From NCBI RefSeq assembly GCF_014842925.1, contig NZ_JACYXJ010000005.1, positions 372,001 through 436,000 of the forward strand: DNA of 64,000 nucleotides, written 5' to 3'. Shown here piece by piece: positions 47,201 through 56,343 of this stretch. This stretch comes from Roseibium polysiphoniae (lineage in GTDB: Bacteria; Pseudomonadota; Alphaproteobacteria; Rhizobiales; Stappiaceae). Position 1 is the stretch's first letter; every line of letters starts with the position of its first letter. The notes beneath the pieces are model-generated. The model searched no databases. It was given only the letters and a program-made list of their open reading frames with translations, and was not told where the DNA came from. Both the position numbers and the translations under genes were made by a program.

Positions 47201-48466
47201 ATGAAACGCGCCAAATCCGCCCTGGCCTCAGCCCTCTTTGCCGGGCTTGCCTTTGCGGCGCTCCCTGTTCCTTTGAGCGTCGCTTTTACTGATACCTACG
47301 AGACAGCTCCCGAGCAGGATCCGGCCGTTGTTCTGGACGGCCGGGAGGTCGGTCCTGGCTATCTGGTCCTGTCGCCGGTGCGTGGCGATGGCTATTTGCG
47401 GCTCTACGAGGTTGAGACTGATCTGGGCATCGAACGTCTATCGGGCGATGGCCTGCTGGAATTGCGCCTTCATGAACTCAAGGTCTTGTCGGCAATGGAA
47501 AAGCTCGAGTCCGACGCGAGCTTTCTGGATGGTTTGAAGAAGGCGGCCATGCGCCCGGCGGAATTCGTCGAGAGCACAGTCTCAGATCCTGTCGGCACCG
47601 CGAAGAACACGATTTCCGGCGTTGGAAAGATGTTCGGGCGGCTTTCCAGGGGCGTCGAACAGGCGGTGTCCGGCGAGGCCGGATCGCCCGCTGAACTGGC
47701 CAAATCCATTGCCGGCCAGGCGCGCGCCCGGCGGGAACTTGCCGTGAAGCTTGGCGTGGACCCCTATACAAATTACAAGCCGCTGTCCGACAAGCTGGAT
47801 CAGGCGGCGAGCGTCTCGACAGCCGGCAGCCTGACCGTCAACGCTTTGCTGGCGCTTGTTCCGGGCGGGATGATTTCTCAGGTGGCCGGACGCGCCGAGT
47901 CTTTCCGCACATCTCTGGTCGACAGCACGCGCGCAGAGCTGGAACAGCGCACCGCAGACACTCTGCGTGAGGTCGGTGTTTCAGACAACGTGATTGATCA
48001 GCTGCTCAAGAACCCATTCTATACGCCGGCTGAACGCGCAGTGATTGCATATCACTTGCGGCAGTTTTCAATGGTTGACGGTCTCGACATCCTCGCTGTG
48101 AAGGCGGCCGCCGCGCAGGGGCGCGACGAGGCCTATTTCCAGCTGAGAAAGGTCGTTTTGACGCTGCACTACCACGAGACCATCGCAGGGCTGGCCAGCA
48201 TCCGGCAGGTGGCCGGCTATCCGATCGCGATAAGACGCGACGGTGCAGCCGCATTGATCATGCCTCTGGACATGGTGGCCTGGACGGAAGCAACGGCGAG
48301 TGCCTTTGCGACCATGAATGAAGGTCTTTCAGATCTGCCGTTTCCGCCAACGGCCGTTGATTTCCTCATGACAGGGGATATCACCGACCTTGCGGCGGAG
48401 CGCATTGCGTCGTTCGGATGGCAGATCACAGCGAACATGCCGATGCCGGATGGTCCAATCCACTAG
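47201..48466 (+). CDS. Exported hypothetical protein
   Basis: 421-residue protein with a signal peptide (MKRAKSALASALFAGLAFAA, cleavage near residue 28). I do not recognise the family. After a short beta-like part (YLVLSPVRGDGYLRLYEVET) comes DPVGTAKNTISGVGKMFGRLSRGVEQA, then a long helical, Ala-rich body with KLGVDPYTNYKPL and ALLALVPGGMIS. No cysteines or catalytic motif are evident and no strong internal membrane helix. Ribosome binding site AAGGATCG. It follows folC by 33 bases and may ride on the same transcript; convergent with the Ada-like gene. Confidence 0.75.
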   Translation: MKRAKSALASALFAGLAFAALPVPLSVAFTDTYETAPEQDPAVVLDGREVGPGYLVLSPVRGDGYLRLYEVETDLGIERLSGDGLLELRLHELKVLSAMEKLESDASFLDGLKKAAMRPAEFVESTVSDPVGTAKNTISGVGKMFGRLSRGVEQAVSGEAGSPAELAKSIAGQARARRELAVKLGVDPYTNYKPLSDKLDQAASVSTAGSLTVNALLALVPGGMISQVAGRAESFRTSLVDSTRAELEQRTADTLREVGVSDNVIDQLLKNPFYTPAERAVIAYHLRQFSMVDGLDILAVKAAAAQGRDEAYFQLRKVVLTLHYHETIAGLASIRQVAGYPIAIRRDGAAALIMPLDMVAWTEATASAFATMNEGLSDLPFPPTAVDFLMTGDITDLAAERIASFGWQITANMPMPDGPIH

Positions 48467-48480
48467 GATCCGACTACTGC

Positions 48481-49398
48481 CTAAAGAGCTTCCAGAACCG
48501 GGCCGTTGAGGCCGCATTCCCAGCCGAGGATAGCTTTCTTGCGGGTCAGGCCCCAATGGTAACCGCAGAGCGTACCGTTTTTGCCAAGCACCCTGTGACA
48601 GGGCACGACAAAGGAAATTGGATTGCGTCCGACGGCAGTGCCGACCGCGCGAGAGGCCTTGGGATTTCCGAGAGTCCTGGCGATGTCCGAATAGGTCGTG
48701 GCGCGCCCCATCGGAATCTTGAGAAGGGTCTGCCAGACGCGGATCTCAAAATCGGTTCCGATCAAAACCACATTCAGTGGCGTGTCACCGTCCCATTCGC
48801 CAGGGTCGAAAACGCGTGACGCATAGGGGGCCGTCGCGGTTGTGTCTTCGATGAACCGGGCGGCCGGCCACCGGTCGCACATGTCCTCCAGCGCCGCCGC
48901 CTCTTCACCAGGATCGGCGAAGGCGAGGCCCGCAAGCCCCTTGTCGGTAACCATCAGGAGAACCTGGCCAAAGGGGCATGGATGAAAGCCATAGAAGACG
49001 GTCAGGCCGGTGCCCCTGCCGCGGTAGGCGCCGGGTGTCATGGCCTCATGGGTTACGAAGAGGTCGTGGAGACGGCTCGACCCCGACAGGCCAACTTCAT
49101 AGCTCGCGTCCAGAACACTGGCGGAATCGCGTAGCAAGGCCTTTGCGTAATCCAGTGTGATCGCTTGCAGAAATTGCTTTGGCGTCAGGCCGGCCCATCT
49201 CGAAAAGACACGTTGCAGCTGGATCGGCTGGAGTCCGGCCTCCTTCGCCAGTTGCTCCAGGCTTGGCTGTTCACGCCAGCTGAGCGTAATGCGTTCCAGC
49301 GTTTGCCGGACGACGCGATAGTCGGCCTCGGCGTCGGGGCCGATTGATATCGGCGTGGCCTTGGGTGTCAGGCTGTTGGGATCAAGGGTCTTGGTCAT
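48481..49398 (-). CDS. AraC-domain methylated-DNA-protein-cysteine methyltransferase (Ada-like, no N-Ada domain)
   Basis: 305-residue DNA repair protein. N-terminal AraC-type helix-turn-helix (ITLSWREQPSLEQLAKEAGLQPIQLQRVFSRWAGLTPKQFL, about residues 35-85, and a second helix pair to about 130), then the alkyltransferase domain with FEIRVWQTLLKIPMGRATTY, NPISFVVPCHRVLGKNG (active-site Cys in PCHR) and CGYHWGLTRKKAILGWE. The phosphotriester-accepting metal-binding N-domain of E. coli Ada is missing, so it probably repairs O6-alkylguanine without methyl-phosphotriester sensing; whether it still regulates genes is open. Confidence 0.9.
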   Translation of the reverse strand: MTKTLDPNSLTPKATPISIGPDAEADYRVVRQTLERITLSWREQPSLEQLAKEAGLQPIQLQRVFSRWAGLTPKQFLQAITLDYAKALLRDSASVLDASYEVGLSGSSRLHDLFVTHEAMTPGAYRGRGTGLTVFYGFHPCPFGQVLLMVTDKGLAGLAFADPGEEAAALEDMCDRWPAARFIEDTTATAPYASRVFDPGEWDGDTPLNVVLIGTDFEIRVWQTLLKIPMGRATTYSDIARTLGNPKASRAVGTAVGRNPISFVVPCHRVLGKNGTLCGYHWGLTRKKAILGWECGLNGPVLEAL

Positions 49399-49487
49399 GC
49401 GCTTGGTTCCGAAAACTGTCTGAAAAGGACCATAGTGCGAGCCAGGGGCGCTTCGCCACCCGATTTGCGAGAGCAGCGGTCATTGTG

Positions 49488-49949
49488 TCAGGTGCCGAAG
49501 CCCGACGCGGACGCTACGGGCCCCTTGCGGGTTGAAAGCAACAAGTTGGTCTCGGAGCCGGATATGCCCTCGATCAGGCGGATGCGATGGAGCACCTCAT
49601 CGAAAGCGGTCAGGTCGCGCGTCGCGATTTCCAGCACAAGGTCCCACTTGCCGTTGGTCGTGTGGATGGCACGCACCTCCGTCATGGCTGTCAGCGCGCG
49701 GGCGACAGGCTCCGTGTTGCGCCCGGCGATCTCGATCAATGTGACAGCACGGATGGGGAGATCGCGCCAGTCGTCGCGCAGCACGGCCGTAAAGCCGAGG
49801 ATCTCGCCGGAGGCCTGAAGCTTGTCCATGCGGGCCCGCACTGTGGCTCGGGAGACTTTCAAATCGTCGGCAAGATCCGAGACGGAGCGCCGCCCGTCGG
49901 ACCTCAGCGCCGAGATGAGTTGTAGGTCAAGAGTGTCCATCAGGTTCAT
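49488..49949 (-). CDS. Lrp/AsnC-family transcriptional regulator
   Basis: About 153 residues. N-terminal helix-turn-helix LDLQLISALRSDGRRSVSDLADDLKVSRATVRARMDKLQASGEILGF, then the RAM ligand-binding domain (VTLIEIAGRN...VRAIHTTNGKWDLVLEIATRDLTAFDEVL). Divergent from arginase and ornithine cyclodeaminase, which it most likely controls in response to arginine or ornithine. Possible starts: TTG 49958, ATG 49949, ATG 49940; none has a good ribosome binding site. A perfect inverted repeat overlaps the start region. Confidence 0.9.
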   Translation of the reverse strand: MNLMDTLDLQLISALRSDGRRSVSDLADDLKVSRATVRARMDKLQASGEILGFTAVLRDDWRDLPIRAVTLIEIAGRNTEPVARALTAMTEVRAIHTTNGKWDLVLEIATRDLTAFDEVLHRIRLIEGISGSETNLLLSTRKGPVASASGFGT

Positions 49950-49975
49950 TTTGATCAATTGAGGATATCAAAATG
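49947..49975. promoter_or_regulatory. Palindromic operator candidate at the AsnC/arginase divergent promoter
   Basis: Perfect nine-base inverted repeat CATTTTGAT / ATCAAAATG with an 11-base spacer, covering the regulator's start codon. AT-rich in a G+C-rich context, as for Lrp-family sites. Autoregulation and control of arginase are inferred. Confidence 0.55.
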
Positions 49976-50080
49976 ATAAATCAGACTGCGAATTTGAGCA
50001 ACCGTCTGGATTTACTCCGCCAGTTCTGCCTGTCACGCTTTGCCCATCGCCTATTCATCGAGCCGTGAGGGTACAAAGCT

Positions 50081-51016
50081 GTGACGTCTGAAGACATCGT
50101 TCTGGTCGGAGCTCCGATAGAGGCAGGCGCGGGTCGTCGCGGGTGCGTCATGGGTCCTGATGCCTTCCGCACCGCAGGCATATCTGAAGCCCTGACCGAC
50201 CTGGGTCACAGGGTGCGGGACCTCGGCAATCTGGCTCCTGAGGCCGTTGAACGTGTCAGCGCGCCGCTTGCACACCTCAAGAACTACAATGACGTTGTCG
50301 GTTGGACGCGATCTCTGCATTCATGCGCGAAAAACCTTGCCAATGATCCGGTTTTTCCGATTTATCTCGGCGGCGATCACGCCCTGGCTGCTGGAACCGT
50401 GACGGGACATGCCGCTGCTGCCCATGATCTAGGGCGCCCGCTTTTCGTTCTCTGGCTCGATGCCCATTCCGATTTTAATACACTCGAAAGCACCCAGAGC
50501 GGCAATCTGCACGGCACGCCGCTCGCATTCGCTGCGGGACTGCCCGGCTTTGACGGGTTTCTCGGTCAGCCTCTAACGCATCCAGTCGATCCCGGGAACA
50601 TCGAGATCCTGGGCGTCAGATCCATTGATCCGGAAGAGCGCAGGCTCCTGGTAAAGTCGGGCGTTGGTGTCCGTGACATGCGCATGATCGACGAAAAGGG
50701 GATTGGCTCTCTGCTGGCGCCGTTCCTGGAACGCGTCTCAGCCGAAAATGGCCTTCTCCATGTCAGTTTGGACGTCGATTTCCTTGATCCCGAGATTGCT
50801 CCTGCCGTTGGAACGACGGTTCCTGGTGGCGCGACCTTCCGAGAAGCCCATCTGGTGATGGAAATGCTCCACGACAGCGGTCTTGTTACATCGCTCGATC
50901 TGGTTGAGCTCAATCCGTTCCTTGATGACCGCGGGCGAACCGCCCGCCTGATGGTCGACCTTGTCGGGTCCTTGTTTGGACGCCGCGTCTTTGATCGTCC
51001 CACACGTAGTTTTTGA
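50081..51016 (+). CDS. rocF: Arginase
   Basis: Hydrolyses arginine to ornithine and urea with a binuclear manganese centre. 311 residues, GTG start preceded by GAGGGT. Metal ligand motifs are complete: GGDHALA (His), DAHSDFN (Asp-His-Asp), and SLDVDFLDP (Asp, Asp); NLHGTPLA is the guanidine-side segment. VELNPFLDDRGRTA is the arginase-specific tail. Followed by ornithine cyclodeaminase 29 bases downstream, giving an arginine-to-proline catabolic pair. Confidence 0.95.
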   Translation: MTSEDIVLVGAPIEAGAGRRGCVMGPDAFRTAGISEALTDLGHRVRDLGNLAPEAVERVSAPLAHLKNYNDVVGWTRSLHSCAKNLANDPVFPIYLGGDHALAAGTVTGHAAAAHDLGRPLFVLWLDAHSDFNTLESTQSGNLHGTPLAFAAGLPGFDGFLGQPLTHPVDPGNIEILGVRSIDPEERRLLVKSGVGVRDMRMIDEKGIGSLLAPFLERVSAENGLLHVSLDVDFLDPEIAPAVGTTVPGGATFREAHLVMEMLHDSGLVTSLDLVELNPFLDDRGRTARLMVDLVGSLFGRRVFDRPTRSF

Positions 51017-51045
51017 TCCTGTTTCTGACCTGGAGTTGATGTCTC

Positions 51046-52131
51046 ATGAGCACGAAGATCACCAATCTGGCCCCTTCCGAGCTCGCTTATGTCCCCTTCG
51101 TCAGCGTCGACGACATGATGAAGAATGTCGCCACCGTCGGTGTCGAGGAATTCATCAAGGGATTGGCTGAATATATCGAGGCTGATTTTTTGCGCTGGGA
51201 GAGCTTTGACAAAAAGCCGCGCATCCCTGCGCACGCGCCTGAAGGCGTGATCGAGTTGATGCCAACCAGCGACGGCAAGACCTTCGGCTTCAAATACGTC
51301 AATGGTCATCCGGGCAACACCCGGGATGGCTTGCAGACAGTCACCGGTTTCGGTGTTCTGTCGGATCTTGCGACCGGCTATCCTTTGCTTTTCACCGAAA
51401 TGACGATTCTCACGGCCCTGCGCACAGCTGCAACGTCTGCGCTTGCGGCGAAATACCTTGCGCCAAAGGGCTCGACGACCATGGCCGTGATTGGCAACGG
51501 CGCGCAGTCTGACTTTCAGTGCCTGGGCTTCAAGGCGCTGGTCGGGATCACCGAGATCCGCGCCTATGATATTGATCCGGAGGCGAGCCTGCGCCTCGCG
51601 CGCAATCTGGCCGGATCCGGTCTCAATGTGACCATCTGCAAGACGCCGGAAGACGCCATCGAAGGCGCAGACATCATCACGACCGTCACGGCGGACAAGA
51701 AGAATGCAACGATCCTGACCGACAACATGGTCGGGCCGGGCGTGCACATCAATGCAGTGGGCGGTGATTGTCCGGGCAAGACGGAACTGCACAAGGACAT
51801 CCTTCTGCGCTCGGACATCTTTGTCGAATTCCCGGAACAGACGCGCATTGAGGGCGAGCTTCAGCAGCTTCCGGAAGACCATCAGGTGACCGAGTTGTGG
51901 CAGGTCTATTCGGGCAAGGCGCCGGGCCGGACCTCCGAACGCCAGATCACCCTGTTTGACAGCGTCGGCTTCGCCATCGAGGACTTTGCCGCCCTGCGGT
52001 TTGTGCACGACCTGCTGCCCAAGACCGGCCATTTCATCAAGCTGGACCTGCTGGCCGACCCGGATGACCCGCGAGATCTTTACGGCATGGTCTTGCGCTC
52101 ACAGTCGAAAGGCAATGGCGCTGCCGCCTGA
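51046..52131 (+). CDS. ocd: Ornithine cyclodeaminase
   Basis: NAD-dependent conversion of ornithine to proline and ammonia, of the mu-crystallin family. 361 residues. YVNGHPGNTRDGLQTVTGFGVLSD and the TALRTAATSALAAKYLAP substrate region, Rossmann motif MAVIGNGAQSDFQCLGF, DIDPEASL, and INAVGGDCPGKTEL with the catalytic Asp. GGAG nine bases upstream of the ATG. Takes the ornithine made by the preceding arginase; a terminator follows. Confidence 0.95.
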   Translation: MSTKITNLAPSELAYVPFVSVDDMMKNVATVGVEEFIKGLAEYIEADFLRWESFDKKPRIPAHAPEGVIELMPTSDGKTFGFKYVNGHPGNTRDGLQTVTGFGVLSDLATGYPLLFTEMTILTALRTAATSALAAKYLAPKGSTTMAVIGNGAQSDFQCLGFKALVGITEIRAYDIDPEASLRLARNLAGSGLNVTICKTPEDAIEGADIITTVTADKKNATILTDNMVGPGVHINAVGGDCPGKTELHKDILLRSDIFVEFPEQTRIEGELQQLPEDHQVTELWQVYSGKAPGRTSERQITLFDSVGFAIEDFAALRFVHDLLPKTGHFIKLDLLADPDDPRDLYGMVLRSQSKGNGAAA

Positions 52132-52176
52132 GGGCAGAACGCCTCGACCCGTCTTTGTGACCCGTGTATGGATAGG

Positions 52177-52210
52177 CCCGCTGATCGCGAGATTGGCGGG
52201 CTTTATTTTG
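52177..52210 (+). terminator. Terminator of the arginase-ocd operon
   Basis: Stem GCCCGC / GCGGGC with an inner ATC/GAT pairing, followed by TTTATTTT, about 45 bases after the ocd stop. Confidence 0.75.
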
Positions 52211-52231
52211 TGAGACGCCGGGGAGACAGGT

Positions 52232-53563
52232 GTGGACTGGTCCAAATTGCTTGATGAAGGGCTTCTGAGCCAACCGGAGTTCACCAAGCGCCCAAATCGA
52301 CCCTCTTATCTTCAGGATGCGGACCGGATTACCTTCTCGGCCCCTTTTCGGCGTCTGGCGAACAAGACACAGGTTCATCCGCTCTATGAGAATGACCACC
52401 TGCATCACCGGCTGATTCACAGTCTCGAGACCAGCAGTGTCGGACGCTCGCTGGGTGTTGAGGTGGGCGAGTGGCTCGAGAGTGAAGGGCATATCCCGGA
52501 AGGCGAACGACATGTCGTGTCCGGGATCGTTTCCGCGGCCTGCCTGGCGCATGATATCGGCAACCCGCCGTTCGGACACTCCGGTGAGGCGGCCATTGGC
52601 CAGTGGTTTGCGGACAAGTTCACCACAAGCGAAGCGCTTTTTGCCGAATTGGACACAGGCTTGCGGCATGAGTTCGAGGAATTCGAGGGCAACGCTCAGG
52701 GATTCCGGATTCTGACCCGGCTTGAGCTCTATCGAAATGCAGGCGGCATGCGCCTGTCCCGCGGCGTGCTGGGAGCCTTCACCAAATATCCGGTCACCGC
52801 GCAGACCCGAAACGGCCTGTCCACATCCTACTGCGGCCTGAAAAAATTCGGCATTTTTGAAAGCGAGTTCGATCAGTTTGAAGAGGTCGCCAATGCTGTC
52901 GGGCTGCCTGCGGAGACTGATGCAAAAGGTATCTGGTGGCGCCGTCACCCGCTGGTGTTCCTCGTCGAGGCTGCCGACGACATTTGCTACAATATCCTGG
53001 ATCTCGAAGACGCCTTCACCTCAGGCGACTTCTCGGCTGAAACGGTAATTGGGCATCTGGAGCCGATCACAGGGAAATCCAGCAAGGACTTGTCCCATAT
53101 GGCGGATCCGGACCGTATTGCCTACGCCCGTGCCCGGGGGATCGGCATCGCCATCAAGGCTTGCGTTGCCGCCTTCAAGGACAATTACCAGGCCATCATG
53201 GATGGCACCTTCTCTGATGCTCTGATCGATGTGTCCGAAAAGGCCGAAGAGTTCAAGGCCATCAAGAAACTGGCGCGCGAACGCCTTTTCACGTCGCCGC
53301 GCAAGACGGAACTGGAAGTGCAGGGCCGGAACGTCGTGCACCGTGTTCTGGAAGGTGTCTCAGAAGTCTACGTGAAGCTTCACGCCGCCAACTGGCAGGC
53401 AGAGGATTTGGATTCCTACCATCGCCAGCTGATCAAGGCTGCCGGTATCGACATTCGCGATGTGGACAGCCCTTATTCGGCACTGCACTCCCTGTCCGAC
53501 TATGTCTCTGGAATGACGGATCGCTATGCGGTGAAGATCGCCAAAATGGTGTCAGGGACCTAA
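52232..53563 (+). CDS. dgt: Deoxyguanosinetriphosphate triphosphohydrolase-like protein
   Basis: HD-superfamily dNTPase releasing triphosphate from dNTPs. 443 residues, GTG start with GGGGAG upstream. NRPSYLQDADRITFSAPFRRLANKTQVHPL is the family start; metal ligands are in HHRLIHSLETSS (His) and CLAHDIGNPPFGHSGEAAI (His-Asp), with the distal VFLVEAADDICYNILDLEDAF. The length fits the dGTPase type rather than short HD proteins. Its stop overlaps the convergent pyrF stop in CTAA. Confidence 0.92.
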   Translation: MDWSKLLDEGLLSQPEFTKRPNRPSYLQDADRITFSAPFRRLANKTQVHPLYENDHLHHRLIHSLETSSVGRSLGVEVGEWLESEGHIPEGERHVVSGIVSAACLAHDIGNPPFGHSGEAAIGQWFADKFTTSEALFAELDTGLRHEFEEFEGNAQGFRILTRLELYRNAGGMRLSRGVLGAFTKYPVTAQTRNGLSTSYCGLKKFGIFESEFDQFEEVANAVGLPAETDAKGIWWRRHPLVFLVEAADDICYNILDLEDAFTSGDFSAETVIGHLEPITGKSSKDLSHMADPDRIAYARARGIGIAIKACVAAFKDNYQAIMDGTFSDALIDVSEKAEEFKAIKKLARERLFTSPRKTELEVQGRNVVHRVLEGVSEVYVKLHAANWQAEDLDSYHRQLIKAAGIDIRDVDSPYSALHSLSDYVSGMTDRYAVKIAKMVSGT

Positions 53564-54291
53564 AGCGCTGCGTCGATTTCGGCGACAATAGCCTCGGCAG
53601 CGGCGCGGGGGTCCCGGGCACGTGAGATCGGCCGTCCGATGACCACATAGTCGCTTCCGGCGCGAATGGCGTCGCCCGGTGTCATGACCCGTTTCTGGTC
53701 GTCTGCACTGCTTCCGGCGGGGCGCACACCTGGTGTCACCATGACCATCCCTTTTCCGAGGATAGGCCGCATGGCCGCGGCCTCATGAGGCGAACAGACG
53801 ATCCCGCCCATGCCCGCGGCTCTGGCATCTTCCGCTCGTGTTCCGACAAGCTCCGCGACGCGGCCACGGTAGCCGGCGTCGTGCAGGTCATCATCATCCA
53901 TCGAGGTCAGAACCGTAACGCCGAGAAGACACAGATGATCGATGTTGTCTTCTTCCAGAGCTTTGGCAGCGGCCCGCATGGTCTTCGGATAGGCATGAAT
54001 CGTCATGAACCGCACACCCATCTTGGCGACGTTGCGCACTGCCCAGAAGATTGTGTTGTCGATGTCGTGGAGTTTTACATCCAGGAAGATCTTGTGACCT
54101 TCATCCGCCAGCTGCCGCGTCAGGTCCAACCCGCCGGCAAACTGGAGTTCCATTCCGATCTTGTAGACGCCAACGACACCTTCGGTGGCTTTTATAAGCG
54201 CGCGGGCTTCCTCCACGGTTGGCACGTCGACCGGCAACATCAGCCGTTCACTAGCAGATTGTGGCTTGAAGGGGCTTGGAGCGGGCGTCAT
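53560..54291 (-). CDS. pyrF: Orotidine 5'-phosphate decarboxylase
   Basis: Final step of UMP synthesis. About 243 residues. Signature DVKLHDIDNT with the catalytic Lys-Asp pair, preceded by LPVDVPTVEEARALI and GVYKIGMELQFAGG; TPGVRPAGSSADDQKRVMTPGDAIRAGSDYVVIGRPIS is the phosphate-binding C-terminus. Several ATGs (54321, 54306, 54297, 54291) are possible starts and none has a strong ribosome binding site; the family core begins near residue 20. Confidence 0.95.
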   Translation of the reverse strand: MTPAPSPFKPQSASERLMLPVDVPTVEEARALIKATEGVVGVYKIGMELQFAGGLDLTRQLADEGHKIFLDVKLHDIDNTIFWAVRNVAKMGVRFMTIHAYPKTMRAAAKALEEDNIDHLCLLGVTVLTSMDDDDLHDAGYRGRVAELVGTRAEDARAAGMGGIVCSPHEAAAMRPILGKGMVMVTPGVRPAGSSADDQKRVMTPGDAIRAGSDYVVIGRPISRARDPRAAAEAIVAEIDAAL

Positions 54292-54455
54292 CAACATGGT
54301 CAGCATCCCAAGTTGCGCCAAAGGGGCGCGGGCGTTGAAACAGACTGGAAGAATATGCGGATTTTACTAGCATTGGCGGCACTGTTTCGCCAGCTACAAT
54401 TTTAATCGTTCCGCCCCTGGGTCGCCGGGCTCGCGGTAGATTGAGCCCCAAGCCT

Positions 54456-54484
54456 TTGGCAGCAATCGCTCAAAGCCTGATAAG
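54456..54484 (+). promoter_or_regulatory. Candidate promoter of the his operon
   Basis: TTGGCA (54456-54461), 17-base spacer, GATAAG (54479-54484), about 80 bases before hisB. Confidence 0.5.
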
Positions 54485-54511
54485 TGTTTCAATAAGCGGG
54501 CTGGCCTGCTA

Positions 54512-54544
54512 AAACGGCGCCGTTTCGCCGGGAAACTTCCCGGC
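54512..54544. repeat. Two adjacent perfect palindromes in the hisB leader
   Basis: AAACGGCGCCGTTT (54512-54525) and GCCGGGAA-AC-TTCCCGGC (54527-54544) stand back to back between the candidate promoter and hisB. They could be an operator or RNA hairpins. No T run and no His-codon leader peptide, so not a classical attenuator. Confidence 0.5.
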
Positions 54545-54563
54545 TGCCAAGGAAGGATCAGAG

Positions 54564-55157
54564 ATGCGCACAGCGACGATCTCGCGTGACACCAAGGAAA
54601 CCCGCATTTCCGTTGAAATCAACCTGGATGGAACAGGCGCCTATGATGTGGCGACTGGCGTCGGGTTTTTCGACCATATGCTGGAGCAGCTTGCGCGACA
54701 TTCGCTGATCGACATCACCGTACGCGCCGAGGGCGACACGCATATCGACTTCCACCACACGGTCGAGGACACGGGCATCGCGCTCGGTCAGGCGATCCGT
54801 GAGGCGCTGGGCGACATGGCCGGCATCACCCGCTATGGCGACACGCACCTTGCCATGGACGAAGCGCTGACCCGTTGCGCGCTGGATGTGTCTGGCCGTC
54901 CGTTTCTGGTCTGGGACGTGACCTTCGACCGGGACAAGGTCGGGGACTTCGATACCGAGCTGTTTGAGGAGTTTTTCCGGGCCTTCACGATGAACGCCGG
55001 GATCACACTTCATATCGCCAACCTCTATGGATCCAACTGCCATCATATCGCAGAGACCTGTTTCAAGGCGGTGGCACGGACGTTGCGCAAGGCGGTGGAA
55101 ATCGATCCGCGTCAGGCGGACCGAATTCCGACCACCAAGGGCCAGCTTGGCGGCTGA
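54564..55157 (+). CDS. hisB: Imidazoleglycerol-phosphate dehydratase
   Basis: Manganese-dependent dehydration step of histidine synthesis. 197 residues, monofunctional (no phosphatase domain). [75 protein letters not shown]: the two HxxHE-type metal motifs are present. First gene of the his operon. Confidence 0.97.
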   Translation: MRTATISRDTKETRISVEINLDGTGAYDVATGVGFFDHMLEQLARHSLIDITVRAEGDTHIDFHHTVEDTGIALGQAIREALGDMAGITRYGDTHLAMDEALTRCALDVSGRPFLVWDVTFDRDKVGDFDTELFEEFFRAFTMNAGITLHIANLYGSNCHHIAETCFKAVARTLRKAVEIDPRQADRIPTTKGQLGG

Positions 55158-55172
55158 GGACGGACACACATT

Positions 55173-55679
55173 ATGAGCACTTTTTATGTCATGGCGCCGC
55201 CGGATCTGAAGGATCCCGTCGCCAGTCCGCATGAGGCGGATCGGCTCGTCTTTGTGGCCGACCGGTTCTCTTGGGCTGCCTTTGTCATTTCAATCATCTG
55301 GATCATCTGGCACCGTATGTGGTTGGTTTTGCTCGGCTATCTGGCGATCACTCTGGCGCTGGAAGTGACCGCGGCCTTTGCCGGTGGTATAGCACCGGCG
55401 GTCGCAGCATTTGCTGTTGCCTTGCTGTTCGGCTTTGAGGCCAATGGATTACGCCGCTGGACGATGGAGCGCTCCGGCTGGAGGGTTCTGGGCCTTGCAT
55501 GTGGCTCGGATCAGACCGAAGCCGAGCTGCGTTTCTTCCAGTCGCTTCAATCCAAATCCTCCGGCTCTTCGCCGGCAAGCCAGCCCCCTGCCCCGATTGT
55601 GCGGCCGTCCCGCGTGATCCCGAAAATTGGCACGGAAACCGTTGTCGGTCTGACTTTGGGCCAGGAGACGAGCCGATGA
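55173..55679 (+). CDS. DUF2628 membrane protein in the his operon
   Basis: 168-residue protein of the DUF2628 type. A membrane region of two to three helices (about residues 32-85: [29 protein letters not shown] and a second Ala-rich helix) is followed by [35 protein letters not shown], the family signature, and a Pro/Ser-rich tail. Function unknown; genes of this kind recur between hisB and hisH in Hyphomicrobiales. Its stop overlaps the hisH start (ATGA). Confidence 0.85.
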   Translation: MSTFYVMAPPDLKDPVASPHEADRLVFVADRFSWAAFVISIIWIIWHRMWLVLLGYLAITLALEVTAAFAGGIAPAVAAFAVALLFGFEANGLRRWTMERSGWRVLGLACGSDQTEAELRFFQSLQSKSSGSSPASQPPAPIVRPSRVIPKIGTETVVGLTLGQETSR

Positions 55680-56329
55680 GCATCGCCATTATCGACTATG
55701 GCTCGGGCAACCTGCGCTCGGCGGCCAAGGCATTTGAACGCGCTGCGCGTGACCATGCCCGGACCCCGGATGTCATCGTGACGGCAGATCCCGAGCGGGT
55801 GCTGAAGGCGGACCGCATCGTCCTGCCTGGCGTTGGGGCCTTTGCCGATTGCAAACGCGGTCTGTTTGCGGTCGAGGGCATGCCCGAGGCGCTGGAAGAA
55901 ACAGTGCGCAAGCAGGGAAAGCCGTTTCTTGGCATCTGTGTCGGCATGCAGCTGATGGCCTCCCGCGGGCTGGAGTTCGAAACGGTTGAAGGTTTGAACT
56001 GGATCGAAGGCGATGTTTCCGAAATGAAACCCGCTGATCCGGACCTCAAGATCCCGCATATGGGCTGGAACACCATCGATGTGCGCGGTGCCGGACATCC
56101 GGTTCTCAAGGATCTCGAAACAGGCCCGGACGGACTACACGCCTATTTCGTTCATTCCTATCATTTTGCCACGGCACGTGAGCAGGACTGTCTGGCGACC
56201 TTTGACTATGCCGGCGCATTCACGGCAATGGTCGCCAAGGACAACATGGTCGGAACCCAGTTCCACCCGGAAAAGAGCCAGCGGCTCGGCCTCGGGCTGA
56301 TCGCGAACTTCCTGAACTGGACGCCGTAA
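55676..56329 (+). CDS. hisH: Imidazole glycerol phosphate synthase subunit HisH
   Basis: Glutamine amidotransferase feeding ammonia to HisF. 217 residues. Catalytic Cys88 in [11 protein letters not shown], and His/Glu in [13 protein letters not shown]. The N-terminus [18 protein letters not shown] is standard. The start overlaps the DUF2628 stop; a longer open frame upstream is antisensical to that gene's coding. Confidence 0.97.
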   Translation: MSIAIIDYGSGNLRSAAKAFERAARDHARTPDVIVTADPERVLKADRIVLPGVGAFADCKRGLFAVEGMPEALEETVRKQGKPFLGICVGMQLMASRGLEFETVEGLNWIEGDVSEMKPADPDLKIPHMGWNTIDVRGAGHPVLKDLETGPDGLHAYFVHSYHFATAREQDCLATFDYAGAFTAMVAKDNMVGTQFHPEKSQRLGLGLIANFLNWTP

Positions 56330-56343
56330 CAAGGAGGAAACTC

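Noticed and set aside
50566-52032. 488-codon leftward open frame opposite arginase and ocd
   Set aside because: It spans two genes with complete catalytic motifs on the other strand and reads as Arg-rich nonsense.
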